64,000 nt of DNA from Allosphingosinicella indica (lineage in GTDB: Bacteria; Pseudomonadota; Alphaproteobacteria; Sphingomonadales; Sphingomonadaceae): assembly GCF_900177405.1 (NCBI RefSeq), contig NZ_LT840185.1, positions 2,657,501 through 2,721,500 of the forward strand. Reading direction: 5' to 3'. The notes under the pieces were generated by a model that ran no database searches, was not told the origin of the DNA, and worked only from the letters and a program-made list of their open reading frames with translations. Positions 16,708 to 25,841 of the stretch are shown in pieces. The translations under genes were made by a program, and so were the position numbers. Position 1 is the stretch's first letter. Each line of letters opens with the position of its first letter.

Positions 16708-17835
16708 GTGGAGTTATTGATGCTGGCGCGGCGGTTTCTGTGGGTTGTGGCGGGTCTGGTAGTGCTCGTGCTGGCAGGCGCGCTCGCCTACCGGCTGTTC
16801 CAGGCCGAGCTGATGGAGGCCTATTTCGTCCCGACCGCGAAGTTCGAGGAGACGGCGGCGCCGCCCGCCCCGTCCGCTTATGCCGATCGCGCCATGTGGA
16901 TCGCGCGGCCCGACATTCCCGGCAATGCCGCGCTCTGGGTGCCGGAAGGCTTCACCGCAACCGATGCACCGCAGGCATCGGTGTTCTTCATCCACCCGAC
17001 GAGCTTTCTCGACGGATCGCGCTGGAACGCGCCGCTCGACGACAAGGACTCGCAGGATCGCGCTGCGCTCTTCGTCCGCAGCCAGGCGAGCGCGTTCAAC
17101 GATGTCGGCGCGATCTGGGCGCCCAAATACCGCCAGGCGACCTTCGGCGCGTTCCTCACCACCAAGGAAGATGCCGAGCGCGCGCTCGACTTCGCCTATC
17201 GCGACGTCGTGGCGGCGTTCGACCAGTTCGTGAAGGAAGCGCCCGCCGATCGGCCGATCATCCTCGCCGCGCACAGCCAGGGCTCGCTCCACCTCACCCG
17301 CCTGCTCGCCGAGCGGATCGCCGGCACGCCGCTCGCAGACCGCATTGCCGCTGCTTATGTGATCGGCTGGCCGGTCTCGCTCACCACCGACATCCAGGCG
17401 CTGGGGCTGCCGGCGTGCGAAAGCGCGGGGCAACCGGGCTGCGTCGTCTCGTGGCAGAGCTTCGGCGAACCTGCCGATCCGAAGATGGTGACCGACGTCT
17501 ATGACGCTTCGGTCGCGCCCGACGGCCGCTCGCGGGCCGGGACGCCGATGCTGTGCGTCAATCCGCTGACCGGCAATGCGGGCGATTCGGCAGAGGCGAG
17601 TGCCGATCTCGGCACGCTCATCCCCAATGCCGATCTCACCGGCGCGGAGCTGAGGCCCGGCGCGGTCCCCGCGCGCTGCGACGTGCGCGGCTTCCTGCTG
17701 ATCGGCGAGAATCCGCCCGAGCTCGGCCCCTATGTGCTGCCCGGCAACAACTACCACGTCTTCGACTACGCCCTGTTCTGGGCGAACATCCGCGCCGACG
17801 CCGCCGCGCGGCTCGCCGCCTTCGTGGCGCGATGA
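16708..17835 (+). CDS. DUF3089 family alpha/beta-hydrolase, membrane-anchored
   Basis: A 375-residue protein with one N-terminal membrane anchor (about residues 8-27, [19 protein letters not shown]) and then a DUF3089 alpha/beta-hydrolase domain facing the periplasm. Marks are [18 protein letters not shown], the nucleophile elbow AAHSQGS with Ser190, and the C-terminal [15 protein letters not shown] that carries the likely catalytic His. The family is widespread in sphingomonads; substrates are unknown, though lipase/esterase activity is expected from the fold. Its stop overlaps the ruvX start (ATGA). Confidence 0.86.
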   Translation: MELLMLARRFLWVVAGLVVLVLAGALAYRLFQAELMEAYFVPTAKFEETAAPPAPSAYADRAMWIARPDIPGNAALWVPEGFTATDAPQASVFFIHPTSFLDGSRWNAPLDDKDSQDRAALFVRSQASAFNDVGAIWAPKYRQATFGAFLTTKEDAERALDFAYRDVVAAFDQFVKEAPADRPIILAAHSQGSLHLTRLLAERIAGTPLADRIAAAYVIGWPVSLTTDIQALGLPACESAGQPGCVVSWQSFGEPADPKMVTDVYDASVAPDGRSRAGTPMLCVNPLTGNAGDSAEASADLGTLIPNADLTGAELRPGAVPARCDVRGFLLIGENPPELGPYVLPGNNYHVFDYALFWANIRADAAARLAAFVAR

Positions 17836-18293
17836 TCACCGCCGACCGCGCGCCCTTCCGCGCCGCGCTGCCCGGCGGCGGCCGACTGATGGGGCTGGAT
17901 GTCGGCACGCACACCATCGGCCTCGCCTATTGCGATGCCGCCTGGACGATCGCGACGCCCGCCGAGCTGATCCGGCGCGGCAAGTTTTCCAAGGACTTGG
18001 CGCGGCTTGCCGAGATCATGATCGAGCAGAGCATCGCAGGCCTCGTCGTCGGCCTGCCGCTCAATCTCGACGGCAGCGACAGCCCGCGCACGCAATCGGT
18101 CCGCGCCTTCGCGCGCAATCTCGCGCCGCTCGGCCTGCCGCTATTGCTGTGGGACGAGCGCTGGTCGACGCAAGCGGTGACCCGCACCCTCATCGCGGCG
18201 GATGCCAGCCGCGCCCGCCGCGCCGAACTGGTCGACAAGATGGCCGCCGCCTACATCCTCCAAGGCGCGATCGACGCGTTGACGATGGCCTGA
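17832..18293 (+). CDS. ruvX: Putative pre-16S rRNA nuclease / Holliday junction resolvase RuvX (YqgF)
   Basis: A 153-residue RNase H-fold nuclease. The three acidic positions are in [15 protein letters not shown], in [10 protein letters not shown] (Glu) and in [17 protein letters not shown] (Asp). [14 protein letters not shown] is the typical central strand. The ATG at 17832 overlaps the previous stop by 4 bases. It normally trims the 5' end of 16S rRNA precursor. It is followed after 46 bases by pyrB, a neighbourhood common in alphaproteobacteria. Confidence 0.93.
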   Translation: MITADRAPFRAALPGGGRLMGLDVGTHTIGLAYCDAAWTIATPAELIRRGKFSKDLARLAEIMIEQSIAGLVVGLPLNLDGSDSPRTQSVRAFARNLAPLGLPLLLWDERWSTQAVTRTLIAADASRARRAELVDKMAAAYILQGAIDALTMA

Positions 18294-18339
18294 TCCGCGC
18301 AGTTGTCGGGCTCCGGGCCGCGCCGTATAGCCGCACCTG

Positions 18340-19278
18340 ATGCCAGCCTATCGCCACCGCCATCTCCTCGGCATCGAGGGGCTTTCCGCAGCCGATCTAA
18401 CGCTGATTCTCGACGAGGCGGAGCAGTGGGTCTCGTTCAACCGCGGGCTTCGCAAGCAGGACGACCGGCTGGCCGGCCTCACCCAGATCAACGCCTTCTT
18501 CGAGAACAGCACGCGGACGCTCTTCTCGTTTGAGATCGCGGGTAAGAGGCTGGGCGCACAAGTCGCCAACTTCCACGTCGCCGCATCGAGCGTGAAGAAG
18601 GGCGAGAGCCTTGCCGACACCGCGCTGACGCTGAACGCGATGCGCCCCGACGTGATGGTCATCCGCCACGAGGCCAATGGCGCGGCGGCGGATGTCGCGG
18701 CGGTGATGGACTGCCCGGTCATCAATGCGGGCGACGGCACCGGCGAACACCCGACGCAAGCGCTGCTCGATGCGCTCGCCATCCGCCGCCGCCTGGGGAA
18801 GATCGAAGGCGTGAAGGTGGCGATCTGCGGCGACATCCGCCACAGCCGGGTCGCGGGTTCCAACCTCAAGTCGCTGCCGCTGCTCGGCGCCGAGGTGCGC
18901 GTGGTCGGCCCGCCGTCGCTGCTGCCCGACCGGCTACCCGAAGGCGTCGAAGGCTTCACCGATTTCGATCAGGGCATCGCCGGCGCGGACATCGTGATGA
19001 TGCTGCGCGTCCAGCGCGAGCGGATGGCCGCGGCGCTATCCGATTCGCTCGGCGACTATCACGCGCTCTACGGCCTCACCCGCGAACGGCTCGAGGCGGC
19101 GAATCCGTCGGCGATGGTGATGCATCCGGGTCCGATGAACCGCGGCGTCGAGATCGACGGCGCGCTCGCCGATGATCCACAGAAGTCGCTGATCGTGGAG
19201 CAGGTCGAGCTCGGCGTCGCCGTCCGCATGGCCTGCCTCGACCTGCTGACCCGCGAGCGACGAGGAGTAACCGCATGA
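18340..19278 (+). CDS. pyrB: Aspartate carbamoyltransferase, catalytic subunit
   Basis: A 312-residue ATCase catalytic chain, full length, joining carbamoyl phosphate and aspartate in pyrimidine synthesis. Carbamoyl-phosphate loop [13 protein letters not shown], the 80s-loop Ser/Lys region [22 protein letters not shown] and the 240s region [14 protein letters not shown] are all intact. No pyrI-like regulatory chain is visible. Instead of the usual pyrC, the next gene, overlapping by 4 bases, encodes a cupin. Confidence 0.96.
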   Translation: MPAYRHRHLLGIEGLSAADLTLILDEAEQWVSFNRGLRKQDDRLAGLTQINAFFENSTRTLFSFEIAGKRLGAQVANFHVAASSVKKGESLADTALTLNAMRPDVMVIRHEANGAAADVAAVMDCPVINAGDGTGEHPTQALLDALAIRRRLGKIEGVKVAICGDIRHSRVAGSNLKSLPLLGAEVRVVGPPSLLPDRLPEGVEGFTDFDQGIAGADIVMMLRVQRERMAAALSDSLGDYHALYGLTRERLEAANPSAMVMHPGPMNRGVEIDGALADDPQKSLIVEQVELGVAVRMACLDLLTRERRGVTA

Positions 19279-19769
19279 AGCCGGTGCTCAACATCGACGA
19301 TGCCGAGTTCGACGATGTGGAAGAGAACGGCCGGTTCACCTCGAAGCGCGCCAGCCTCGCACCACACATCGGCGCGCGCGATCTCGGCTACAATCTGACC
19401 GTGCTGCCGCCCGGCAAGGTGCAATGCCCGTTCCACAACCATCATGGCGAGGAGGAGATGTTCTTCATCCTCGAGGGCGAGGGCGAATTGCGCTTCGGCA
19501 GCGAGCGCTATCCGATCCGCAAGCATGACGTGATCGCCTGCCCGACCGGCGGACCGGAGGTGGCGCACCAGATCATCAACACCGGCAGCACCGACATGCG
19601 CTATCTCGCGGTGTCGACGATGGTCGAGGTCGAGGTGTGCGAATATCCCGATTCGGGGAAGCTGCTCGCCGTCACCGGCAAGCCGGGCGAACACGGCTTG
19701 CGCAAGATGTACCGCGCTGGCGGCGACACCGATTATTATGAAGGCGAAACCGGCACGGCCGACGCCTGA
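19275..19769 (+). CDS. Cupin-domain protein
   Basis: A 164-residue single cupin barrel. Motif 1 is [25 protein letters not shown] (metal ligands His and Glu) and motif 2 is the [17 protein letters not shown] strand. Such proteins include isomerases, dioxygenases and small-molecule binders; the sequence alone does not pick one. The start overlaps the pyrB stop by 4 bases (ATGA), so it is translated with pyrB, but a role in pyrimidine synthesis is only a possibility. No signal peptide. Confidence 0.85.
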   Translation: MKPVLNIDDAEFDDVEENGRFTSKRASLAPHIGARDLGYNLTVLPPGKVQCPFHNHHGEEEMFFILEGEGELRFGSERYPIRKHDVIACPTGGPEVAHQIINTGSTDMRYLAVSTMVEVEVCEYPDSGKLLAVTGKPGEHGLRKMYRAGGDTDYYEGETGTADA

Positions 19770-19791
19770 GCGCCGGCCGCCCTAGACCGGA

Positions 19792-21114
19792 TCAGCCGCG
19801 CGCCGTGTTGCGCGAGGCCCAGCGCACCGGCGCGTCGCCGGCGCTGGTCCGCACGAAGCAGGCCCCGCCCTTCGCCTTGATCGAAGCGCAGAGGTCGTTC
19901 GCATCGGAACGGCTTTCGAAGCCCGAGACGGCGAGACGATGGAAGACGCCGCGGCCCGGAATGGTGACGGTGGTGGTCAGCGGCGTCACGCTTTCGGCGA
20001 GACGATAGCGCGCCTGCGCCGCATCCCATGCGCGCTCGACCGAGCCCGGCGTGCTGTATGCGCCGATCTGGACGACGAACGGGCTATCGCCACGCGGCGC
20101 CTGAACCGCGCTGGCCTTGCGGATCGTGGCGCGTTTGACGGCCGGAGCTTCGGCGCGAGCAAAGCGCGGCACCGGCTTGTAATCGTTGGCAGCCGTGCCT
20201 TCGAAGACGGCCGCCGGCTGGACGACCGGCGCGACAATATCGGAAGATGCCAGCGTCACCGGCGCGGCGGGCACATCGGCGACCGGCACAACCGTTTGAG
20301 CAGCGGGCACGAAGGCCGGCTGCGGCTCGGCAGCGGCAAACGCGTGATTCTCGATTGGCGCGGGGGCGAGCGCGAGACGCGCCGGCTGGCCGGCATCGTC
20401 CACCACCGGCTGGACGCCGAGCAGCGTAGCGACCTGCGTATAGCCCTCGGCCGGCTTGGCCATCGCCGACCATTGCTCCATGCGACGCTCTAGCTGGATC
20501 GGCGAGACATCCTGCGCCGCGGTGACCCGCGCCTTTTGCCAATCGCCGCTCAACGCATAAGCGAGCGCAAGATTCTGGCGCGTGCGGCCGTTGGCATTGT
20601 GCTCACGAGCAGCCCGTTCGAGCAGCGCGATCGCACGGTCGGTGCGGCCGGCGAGCGCATAAGCGAGGCCGACATCGCTGGCCGCAGCGCGGTCCGCGAT
20701 CGAATCGAGGCGCGCGGACGCCTGGTACGTTTTGCCGAGCGCGATCTGGATCAGCGCCAGGCTCAGAGCAGCGCGGTTGTTGTCGGGCGCCAGCGTCAGT
20801 ACGTCCGAGAACGCGGTTTCGGCCGAAGCATAGCGGCCGTTCTTGAGATAGAGATCGGCCAGCATCAGCCGGTAACCGGCGTCGCGCGGCGCAAGCTCGA
20901 CGGCCTGTTCGGCACGCTCCAGCGCGGTCGCATAATCCTGCTTGCCGGCGAGCGCATAGGCTTCGGCATGCAGCTTGTTCGCCTGGCGTTCCCCGGCGGG
21001 CGCCTTGGCCGAGGCGGAAGCGATGCGCGGGCTGTGCTGCGTCGTGCAGCCCACCATCGTCATCCCCAGGATCAGGGTCGACGCGGCGATCTTGAGCGTG
21101 GCCGTGCGGATCAT
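19792..21114 (-). CDS. TPR lipoprotein with C-terminal SPOR domain
   Basis: A 440-residue protein. The N-terminus ends in the lipobox MTMVGC, so it should be a lipoprotein with acylated Cys23. Residues about 40-200 form tetratricopeptide repeats (for example YALAGKQDYATALERAEQAVELAP and DLYLKNGRYASAETAFSDVL). A Pro/Ala-rich linker follows, then a SPOR domain (about 348-428: FVVQIGAYSTPGSVERAWDAA ... GGACFVRT). SPOR domains bind stem-peptide-free septal peptidoglycan. It is third in a leftward operon: parA, RHH-like protein, this gene; GAGGGG, which includes the preceding stop codon, serves as its ribosome-binding site. Confidence 0.87.
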   Translation of the reverse strand: MIRTATLKIAASTLILGMTMVGCTTQHSPRIASASAKAPAGERQANKLHAEAYALAGKQDYATALERAEQAVELAPRDAGYRLMLADLYLKNGRYASAETAFSDVLTLAPDNNRAALSLALIQIALGKTYQASARLDSIADRAAASDVGLAYALAGRTDRAIALLERAAREHNANGRTRQNLALAYALSGDWQKARVTAAQDVSPIQLERRMEQWSAMAKPAEGYTQVATLLGVQPVVDDAGQPARLALAPAPIENHAFAAAEPQPAFVPAAQTVVPVADVPAAPVTLASSDIVAPVVQPAAVFEGTAANDYKPVPRFARAEAPAVKRATIRKASAVQAPRGDSPFVVQIGAYSTPGSVERAWDAAQARYRLAESVTPLTTTVTIPGRGVFHRLAVSGFESRSDANDLCASIKAKGGACFVRTSAGDAPVRWASRNTARG

Positions 21115-21125
21115 GTGATTTCCCC

Positions 21126-21713
21126 TCAGTGCCGCTTGCCGCCCGCAGCGGGCACCTGCCCGGCGAGCGAATCGAGTTCCGGCTGCGCGTCGAGGAAGGC
21201 GTCGAGCGCTTCGGTGACGATCTGCTGCGCGGAGCGATGGTTGACCGCGCAGGCGAGGCGCAGCTTCAGATGACGATCGGGATCGAGGCGGAGCGTGAAC
21301 GCCGCCTTACCCTTGGCGCCCGCGGCGGCGCGCGGAACCTGCGGCAAGGGCACGACCGCGGCGGTCGCCTGGACCTTGACGCGAACGGGCTTGTCGCTGC
21401 CCCCGAACTTGGCCTCGATGCTGCGCTGCTGCTCGACGACCGGAGGCGGCGTCGGTGCTTCGGGCGCGACTTCAGGGATGACATGCTCCTCGCTGTCCGA
21501 CGCCGACGGCGCCGGGGTCAGCGCGGCGATGGAGCTCGGCACGCGCTCGGGCTGCGGCTCGAAGCCGCCGGCCTGGCCCATATCGTTCCAGCCGAGATCC
21601 TCGATATTGCCACCGAAATGGCCGAAGCCCTGCGGACGCATCGCCGGCTTGGCCGCGCCCTTGCGGGCGAGCAGGCCGGAGGAGAGCGAGGCGAAGGGTT
21701 TGATGTCGGTCAT
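21126..21713 (-). CDS. ParA-associated protein with ribbon-helix-helix-like C-terminus
   Basis: A 195-residue protein. The first 140 residues are low-complexity and Pro/Ala-rich, with a conserved-looking start TDIKPFASLSSGLLARKGAAKPAM. The C-terminal 55 residues (FTLRLDPDRHLKLRLACAVNHRSAQQIVTEALDAFLD) have the strand-helix-helix pattern of ribbon-helix-helix DNA-binding or oligomerising proteins. The ATG at 21713 is chosen because AAGGGG is 6 bases upstream; the ATG at 21719 abuts that site. It lies 11 bases after the ParA gene. A ParA partner role, similar in arrangement to ParA/ParG or ParA/omega systems, is a reasonable inference; it is not a ParB. Confidence 0.72.
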   Translation of the reverse strand: MTDIKPFASLSSGLLARKGAAKPAMRPQGFGHFGGNIEDLGWNDMGQAGGFEPQPERVPSSIAALTPAPSASDSEEHVIPEVAPEAPTPPPVVEQQRSIEAKFGGSDKPVRVKVQATAAVVPLPQVPRAAAGAKGKAAFTLRLDPDRHLKLRLACAVNHRSAQQIVTEALDAFLDAQPELDSLAGQVPAAGGKRH

Positions 21714-21724
21714 GCCCATCCCCT

Positions 21725-22444
21725 TCACTGCCCCACCACGCGCCGGCCGAAGCCGCTGGCGGGCCGCTGCGCGGCGGCATGCGCCGGCATCATCCCCGGC
21801 GCGGCGAAGACGGTGCGGCGGAAATTCTTCTCGAGACGGTCGGAGACATACTCCCACAGCTCCTCGACCTCGCGGGCCGACTTGCTCTTGGGATCGACCT
21901 CCATCACCGTGCGGCCGTCGATCATCGAGGCGGCGAAATCGGTGCGGTGGTGGAGCGTGACCGGAGCGACGGTGCCGTGCTGCGACAGCGCGACCGCGGC
22001 CTCATAGGTGATCTTGGCCTTGGGCGTCGCCGCGTTGACGACGAAGATCAGCGGCTTGCCCGCGCGTTCGCACAGATCGACGGTGGCGCCGACGGCACGC
22101 AGGTCGTGCGGCGACGGGCGGGTCGGAATGACGATCAGTTCGGCGACCTGGATGACGCTCTGGATCGCCATCGTGATCGCCGGCGGCGTGTCGATGACGG
22201 CGAGCTTGAAGCCCTGCTGGCGCAGCACTTCGAGATCGGCGCCGAGCCGCGCGACCGTGGTCTGCGCGAAGGCGGGCATGTCGTCCTCGCGCTCGTTCCA
22301 CCAATCGGCGAGCGAGCCCTGCGGATCGATGTCGATCAGACAGACGGGGCCCGCGCCCGCGCGCTGCGCCTGAACGGCGAGGTGGCCGGAGAGCGTGGTC
22401 TTGCCCGATCCACCCTTCTGCGACGACAATGCGAGAACGCGCAT
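21725..22444 (-). CDS. ParA/MinD-type ATPase
   Basis: A 239-residue ParA-family ATPase without an N-terminal helix-turn-helix. The deviant Walker A is KGGSGKTT with signature Lys10 and catalytic Lys15. LIDIDPQGSLADWW is Walker A' and VIDTPPAIT is Walker B; IVIPTRPSPHDLRAVGAT is the ParA strand-helix that follows. The C-terminus (RTVFAAPGMMPAHAAAQRPASG) is an unusual tail. No parB or gidB/gidA neighbour is present, so this is not the chromosomal parAB locus. With the RHH-like and SPOR genes behind it, positioning of an envelope or surface complex is more likely than chromosome partition. Two CtrA-like boxes lie upstream. Confidence 0.85.
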   Translation of the reverse strand: MRVLALSSQKGGSGKTTLSGHLAVQAQRAGAGPVCLIDIDPQGSLADWWNEREDDMPAFAQTTVARLGADLEVLRQQGFKLAVIDTPPAITMAIQSVIQVAELIVIPTRPSPHDLRAVGATVDLCERAGKPLIFVVNAATPKAKITYEAAVALSQHGTVAPVTLHHRTDFAASMIDGRTVMEVDPKSKSAREVEELWEYVSDRLEKNFRRTVFAAPGMMPAHAAAQRPASGFGRRVVGQ

Positions 22445-22496
22445 GATTTCCCCTCGGCTTGCGGTTCGATTGCGGAGGGAATTGCGCCCGATGTCG

Positions 22497-22512
22497 CTAA
22501 TATCCGGTTAAC
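22497..22512 (+). promoter_or_regulatory. Candidate CtrA box 1 (CTAA-N7-TTAAC)
   Basis: CTAA at 22497-22500 and TTAAC at 22508-22512 with a 7-base spacer. This is one base off the alphaproteobacterial CtrA full site TTAA-N7-TTAAC. It lies 53 bases upstream of the parA start codon. Seen directly; function inferred. Confidence 0.55.
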
Positions 22513-22576
22513 TGGCCGGCGCGGCCGATCGCCAGGTCCATTTCGGAGACGATATCCGAAGCCGTTGAAAAACATG

Positions 22577-22592
22577 CTAAGAGCGCGTTAAC
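22577..22592 (+). promoter_or_regulatory. Candidate CtrA box 2 (CTAA-N7-TTAAC)
   Basis: CTAA at 22577-22580 and TTAAC at 22588-22592, again with exactly 7 bases between. It is identical to box 1 in both half-sites and lies 45 bases upstream of the divergent Sel1-SPOR start. A possible -35 TTGAAA is at 22565-22570. Together the boxes suggest joint cell-cycle control of both transcription units. Confidence 0.55.
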
Positions 22593-22636
22593 CATTCGCT
22601 TCTACACCGCGCTTCGTATCCAACGGAGAGACGCAC

Positions 22637-23608
22637 ATGTCCTTCACGCGACTGACTGCCCTGGCCTGCGCCGCCCTCGCCTGCATCGCGGCTGCGCCGC
22701 CTGCCGCGAGCGCGCCGGGCGCAAATCCGGTCAAGGCCGGCGTCGATGCCTGGGGCCGCAAGGACTTCACCGGCGCGGTGCGCGCTTGGCGCCCACTCGC
22801 CGACAAAGGCGATGCCGACGCGCAGTTCAATATGGGCCAGGCCTACAAGCTCGGCCGCGGCGTGCCCGCCGATCTCAAGATCGCGCAGAGCTGGTATCAG
22901 AAGGCCGCGCAGCAGGGTCACGATCAGGCGCAAGCCAATCTCGGCCTGCTGCTCTTCCAGAATGGCAAGCAGTTCGACGCCATGCCCTGGATCCGCAAAG
23001 CCGCCGATCGCGGCGATGCCCGCGCGCAATATGTTCTCGGCACCGCCATGTTCAACGGCGACTTCGTGCCGCAGGACCGCGCCCGCGCCTATGCGCTGAT
23101 GACCCGCGCCTCGGCGCAGGGGCTGCCGCCCGCCGCCAACAATCTCGCCCAGATGGACAAGCATATGGCGCAGGCGGACAAAACGCGCGGCATCGCGCTC
23201 GCCCGCCAGATGGAGGCCGCGGCGAAGCAACCGAACCCGGCCGCGATGGCGCGCGCCGATCTGCCACGCGCCGGCAGCGTCCTGAAGCCCGCCGAGCCGG
23301 TGAAGCCCAAGCCTGCGCCCGCACCTGCCGCCAAGGCAGCCACGAAGGCCCCGCAGCCTGCCGCCGCGCCTGCCGCGGGCGGACGCTGGCAGGTCCAGCT
23401 CGGCGCCTACAACAGCCCGGATGCCGCCCGCGCGCAGTGGAGCAAGCTCGGCAAGCTCTCCGCGCTGTCGGGCTTCACACCCTCCTATCAACCGGCAGGC
23501 AAGTTCACCCGCCTGCGCGTAGGTCCGATCGCCAGCAAATCCGCCGCCGACGGCGTCTGCGCGGCAGCCAAGGCTGCCGGCCAGGCCTGCTTCCCGGTCG
23601 CGCCCTGA
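22637..23608 (+). CDS. Exported Sel1-repeat protein with C-terminal SPOR domain
   Basis: A 323-residue protein with a signal peptide (LTALACAALACIAAAPPAASA). Residues about 55-170 contain three to four Sel1-like repeats (GDADAQFNMGQAYKLGRGV, HDQAQANLGLLLFQNG, GDARAQYVLGTAMFNG). A Lys/Pro/Ala linker leads to a SPOR domain at about 247-323 (GRWQVQLGAYNSPDAARAQW ... ACFPVAP). It should sit in the periplasm and bind denuded glycan at the septum. The ATG has CGGAGAG about 8 bases upstream. It is divergent from the parA operon, whose third gene is also a SPOR protein, so two septal-binding proteins share one promoter region. Confidence 0.87.
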   Translation: MSFTRLTALACAALACIAAAPPAASAPGANPVKAGVDAWGRKDFTGAVRAWRPLADKGDADAQFNMGQAYKLGRGVPADLKIAQSWYQKAAQQGHDQAQANLGLLLFQNGKQFDAMPWIRKAADRGDARAQYVLGTAMFNGDFVPQDRARAYALMTRASAQGLPPAANNLAQMDKHMAQADKTRGIALARQMEAAAKQPNPAAMARADLPRAGSVLKPAEPVKPKPAPAPAAKAATKAPQPAAAPAAGGRWQVQLGAYNSPDAARAQWSKLGKLSALSGFTPSYQPAGKFTRLRVGPIASKSAADGVCAAAKAAGQACFPVAP

Positions 23609-23670
23609 GTTTAACCTTATCTTTCCGCATCCCCGGTAAGACGGCGGCTCAATCGCGTAAGGGGGCGGTC

Positions 23671-23988
23671 ATGGGTGCACGGCGCAGGTTCATCGGGTCC
23701 ACGGCCATGGCCTCGCGCTGGCGTCGGCGCAGCATGTGCGTGCTGATCGCCGATCTCCCCAGCCCAGCGGCGCTCCGCGACGTGTCCGCCGCCGGCGCCT
23801 TCCTCGAAACCTGCGCACGGCCCCCGCTCGGCGCGGGCATCGAGCTGCATCACCCGGAAGCGGGCGCGATCCGCGGTGTGGTCAGCTCGCTCGCCAATGA
23901 CGGCATCGCGATCGGCTTCGAGCGCGGCGAGGCCTCAGTCGCCTTCGCGATGGCGGCGATCGCTTCGGACATGAGCCGCCCGGCCTGA
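23671..23988 (+). CDS. Small PilZ-domain protein (putative c-di-GMP binding)
   Basis: A 105-residue protein. An arginine-rich start (RRRFIGSTAM, SRWRRRS) is followed by a strand pattern including RDVSAAGAFLET and GVVSSLANDGIAIGFERG. These fit the PilZ RxxxR and D-x-S-x-x-G motifs with the second motif reduced to DVSAAG. The ATG at 23671 is supported by GGGGG 5-9 bases upstream. It follows the Sel1-SPOR gene by 62 bases in the same direction, so it may share its CtrA-controlled transcript. c-di-GMP binding is plausible but the second motif is not canonical. Confidence 0.65.
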   Translation: MGARRRFIGSTAMASRWRRRSMCVLIADLPSPAALRDVSAAGAFLETCARPPLGAGIELHHPEAGAIRGVVSSLANDGIAIGFERGEASVAFAMAAIASDMSRPA

Positions 23989-23992
23989 CCGC

Positions 23993-24868
23993 TCAGCGCC
24001 ACTCGGCGCGGGCATAGCCTTGCAGATAAAGCAACGCACCAAGATCATTGTGCGCGATGCGGACCTGCGCGGCGGCATTGACCGCGGCCTTGCCGTGATA
24101 AGCGACGCCGAGCCCCGCGGTCTCGATCATCGGAATGTCGTTGGCGCCATCGCCCACCGCCATCGTCTCGGACAGGTCGATGCTCATCGCGATCGCCTCG
24201 TCGATCAGCGCCTGCTTCTTCGCCTGAGCGCCCAGCACCGGGGGTAGCGCGGTGCCGGTAAGTGCGCCGTCCGCCACCTCCAGCCGGTTCGCCGCAGCGC
24301 GATCGAAACCCGCCCGCTGCGCCACGCGATCGGCAAAGTAAGTGAAACCACCCGAGACCAGCAGGCAGCGCGCGCCGTGCGCCCGCATCGTATGCGCCAG
24401 CGCCTTGGCGCCCGGCGTCAGCTTCACCCGCTCTTCATAGCAGCGCGCCAGCGTCCGCTCCGGCAGCCCCTTCAGCAGCGCCACCCGTTCCTCCAGCGCG
24501 CCTTCGAAATCGAACTCGCCGCGCATCGCCCGCTCGGTGACCTCGGCAACGCGGGCGCGCACCCCGGCGAAATCGGCAAGCTCGTCGATGCACTCGACGG
24601 TGATGACGGTCGAATCCATGTCGGCGACGAGCAGCCGCTTGCGCCGCCCCGCCTCGCCCTGGACGGCGATGTCGACGTGGGCGCGGAGCGGCTCCAGCGC
24701 CGCCTCGGCCGCGCGGGGCGATGCGGAGAACAGCAGATCGCAGGCGATGTCGCGCTCCACCCAGCTCCGCCCCATCGGCTCGATCCCGGCATCGCGCAGT
24801 GCATCCTCGGCGTCCGAAAGCAGCGCGCTCGATAGCCCGCCCGATGCTATCACCGTCGCGATGAACAT
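23993..24868 (-). CDS. serB: Phosphoserine phosphatase
   Basis: A 291-residue SerB, the last step of serine synthesis. The HAD core starts at [19 protein letters not shown] (DxDST nucleophile and acid), with motif 2 in [10 protein letters not shown], motif 3 Lys in AKKQALID, and motif 4 [13 protein letters not shown]. An N-terminal ACT-like region of about 75 residues precedes it. The ATG at 24868 has AAGGAAG about 9 bases upstream, so this start is well supported. It overlaps the start of the divergent miaA by 8 bases. Confidence 0.95.
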   Translation of the reverse strand: MFIATVIASGGLSSALLSDAEDALRDAGIEPMGRSWVERDIACDLLFSASPRAAEAALEPLRAHVDIAVQGEAGRRKRLLVADMDSTVITVECIDELADFAGVRARVAEVTERAMRGEFDFEGALEERVALLKGLPERTLARCYEERVKLTPGAKALAHTMRAHGARCLLVSGGFTYFADRVAQRAGFDRAAANRLEVADGALTGTALPPVLGAQAKKQALIDEAIAMSIDLSETMAVGDGANDIPMIETAGLGVAYHGKAAVNAAAQVRIAHNDLGALLYLQGYARAEWR

Positions 24869-25820
24869 GGATTCGTCTTCCTTGCCAGCGGTGGCGCTTA
24901 TCGCGGGGCCGACGGCGAGCGGCAAGTCGGCGCTGGCGCTCGCCCTCGCCGAGCGGACCGGCGGTACGGTGATCAACGCCGACAGCGCGCAGCTCTACCG
25001 CGACCTTGCGATCGTCTCGGCGCGCCCGGATACGGCGGACGAGGCGCGCGCGCCGCACCGGCTCTACGGCATCCGCGACGGCGCCGAGGCCTGCTCGGCG
25101 GCGGATTGGGCGGCGCTCGCCAAGGCCGCGATCGCCAAGGTGCATGCCGAGGGGCGGCTGCCGATCCTGACGGGCGGCACCGGCCTCTATCTCCGCACCC
25201 TGCTCGACGGCATCGCGCCGGTGCCAGACATCGACCCCGCGGTACGTGCCACGGTGCGGGCGATGGCCGTCGCCGAGGCGCATGCGGCGCTGGCGATCGA
25301 GGATCCCGATGCCGCGGCGCGCCTTCGCCCGACCGACGCGACGCGCAATGCCCGCGCGCTGGAGGTGGTCCGATCGACCGGCCGGACGCTCGCCGACTGG
25401 CAGGCCAAACGATCGGGCGGGATCGGCGGCGATATCGCGCTCGCGCCGCTCGTCCTGCTGCCGCCGCGCGACTGGCTCTACGAACGCTGCGACCGCCGCT
25501 TCGCCGCGATGATGGCGCCTGAGGGGATCGCGGAGGTCGAAGCCTTGCTTGACCGCGCGCTCGATCCGGACCTGCCGGTGATGCGCGCGATCGGCGTCCG
25601 CGAGATCGCCGCCTTCGTCCGCGGCGAAGCGACCCGCGAAGAAGCGCTCGAAGCCGGCCGCACCGCGACTCGGCGCTACGCCAAGCGCCAATACACCTGG
25701 TTCCGCCACCAGCCGCCGGCGGAATGGCCGCGGTTCGAGGCGGCGCTGGAGGGGGATAAAGTGGAAGAGGCATTGGGCCTTATACTCGCTAAATCCCCCC
25801 TCCTTTCCCTCGGCGAATGA
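24861..25820 (+). CDS. miaA: tRNA dimethylallyltransferase
   Basis: A 319-residue MiaA that prenylates A37 of tRNAs reading UNN codons. P-loop [45 protein letters not shown], and [14 protein letters not shown] near the end are all typical. The ATG at 24861 gives the normal distance to the P-loop; the ATG at 24867 is an alternative. No ribosome-binding site is visible. Because serB starts at 24868 on the other strand, the 5' end of miaA lies inside serB's translation start, so its promoter must be within serB. Confidence 0.94.
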   Translation: MNMDSSSLPAVALIAGPTASGKSALALALAERTGGTVINADSAQLYRDLAIVSARPDTADEARAPHRLYGIRDGAEACSAADWAALAKAAIAKVHAEGRLPILTGGTGLYLRTLLDGIAPVPDIDPAVRATVRAMAVAEAHAALAIEDPDAAARLRPTDATRNARALEVVRSTGRTLADWQAKRSGGIGGDIALAPLVLLPPRDWLYERCDRRFAAMMAPEGIAEVEALLDRALDPDLPVMRAIGVREIAAFVRGEATREEALEAGRTATRRYAKRQYTWFRHQPPAEWPRFEAALEGDKVEEALGLILAKSPLLSLGE

Positions 25821-25841
25821 CGGACAGTTGCCATCGGTTGC

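Noticed and set aside
21725-22444. ParA as the chromosomal partition ATPase
   Set aside because: No parB, gidA or gidB neighbour and no parS-like sites were seen; the partner gene is a ribbon-helix-helix-like protein, so it was not called parA of the chromosome.
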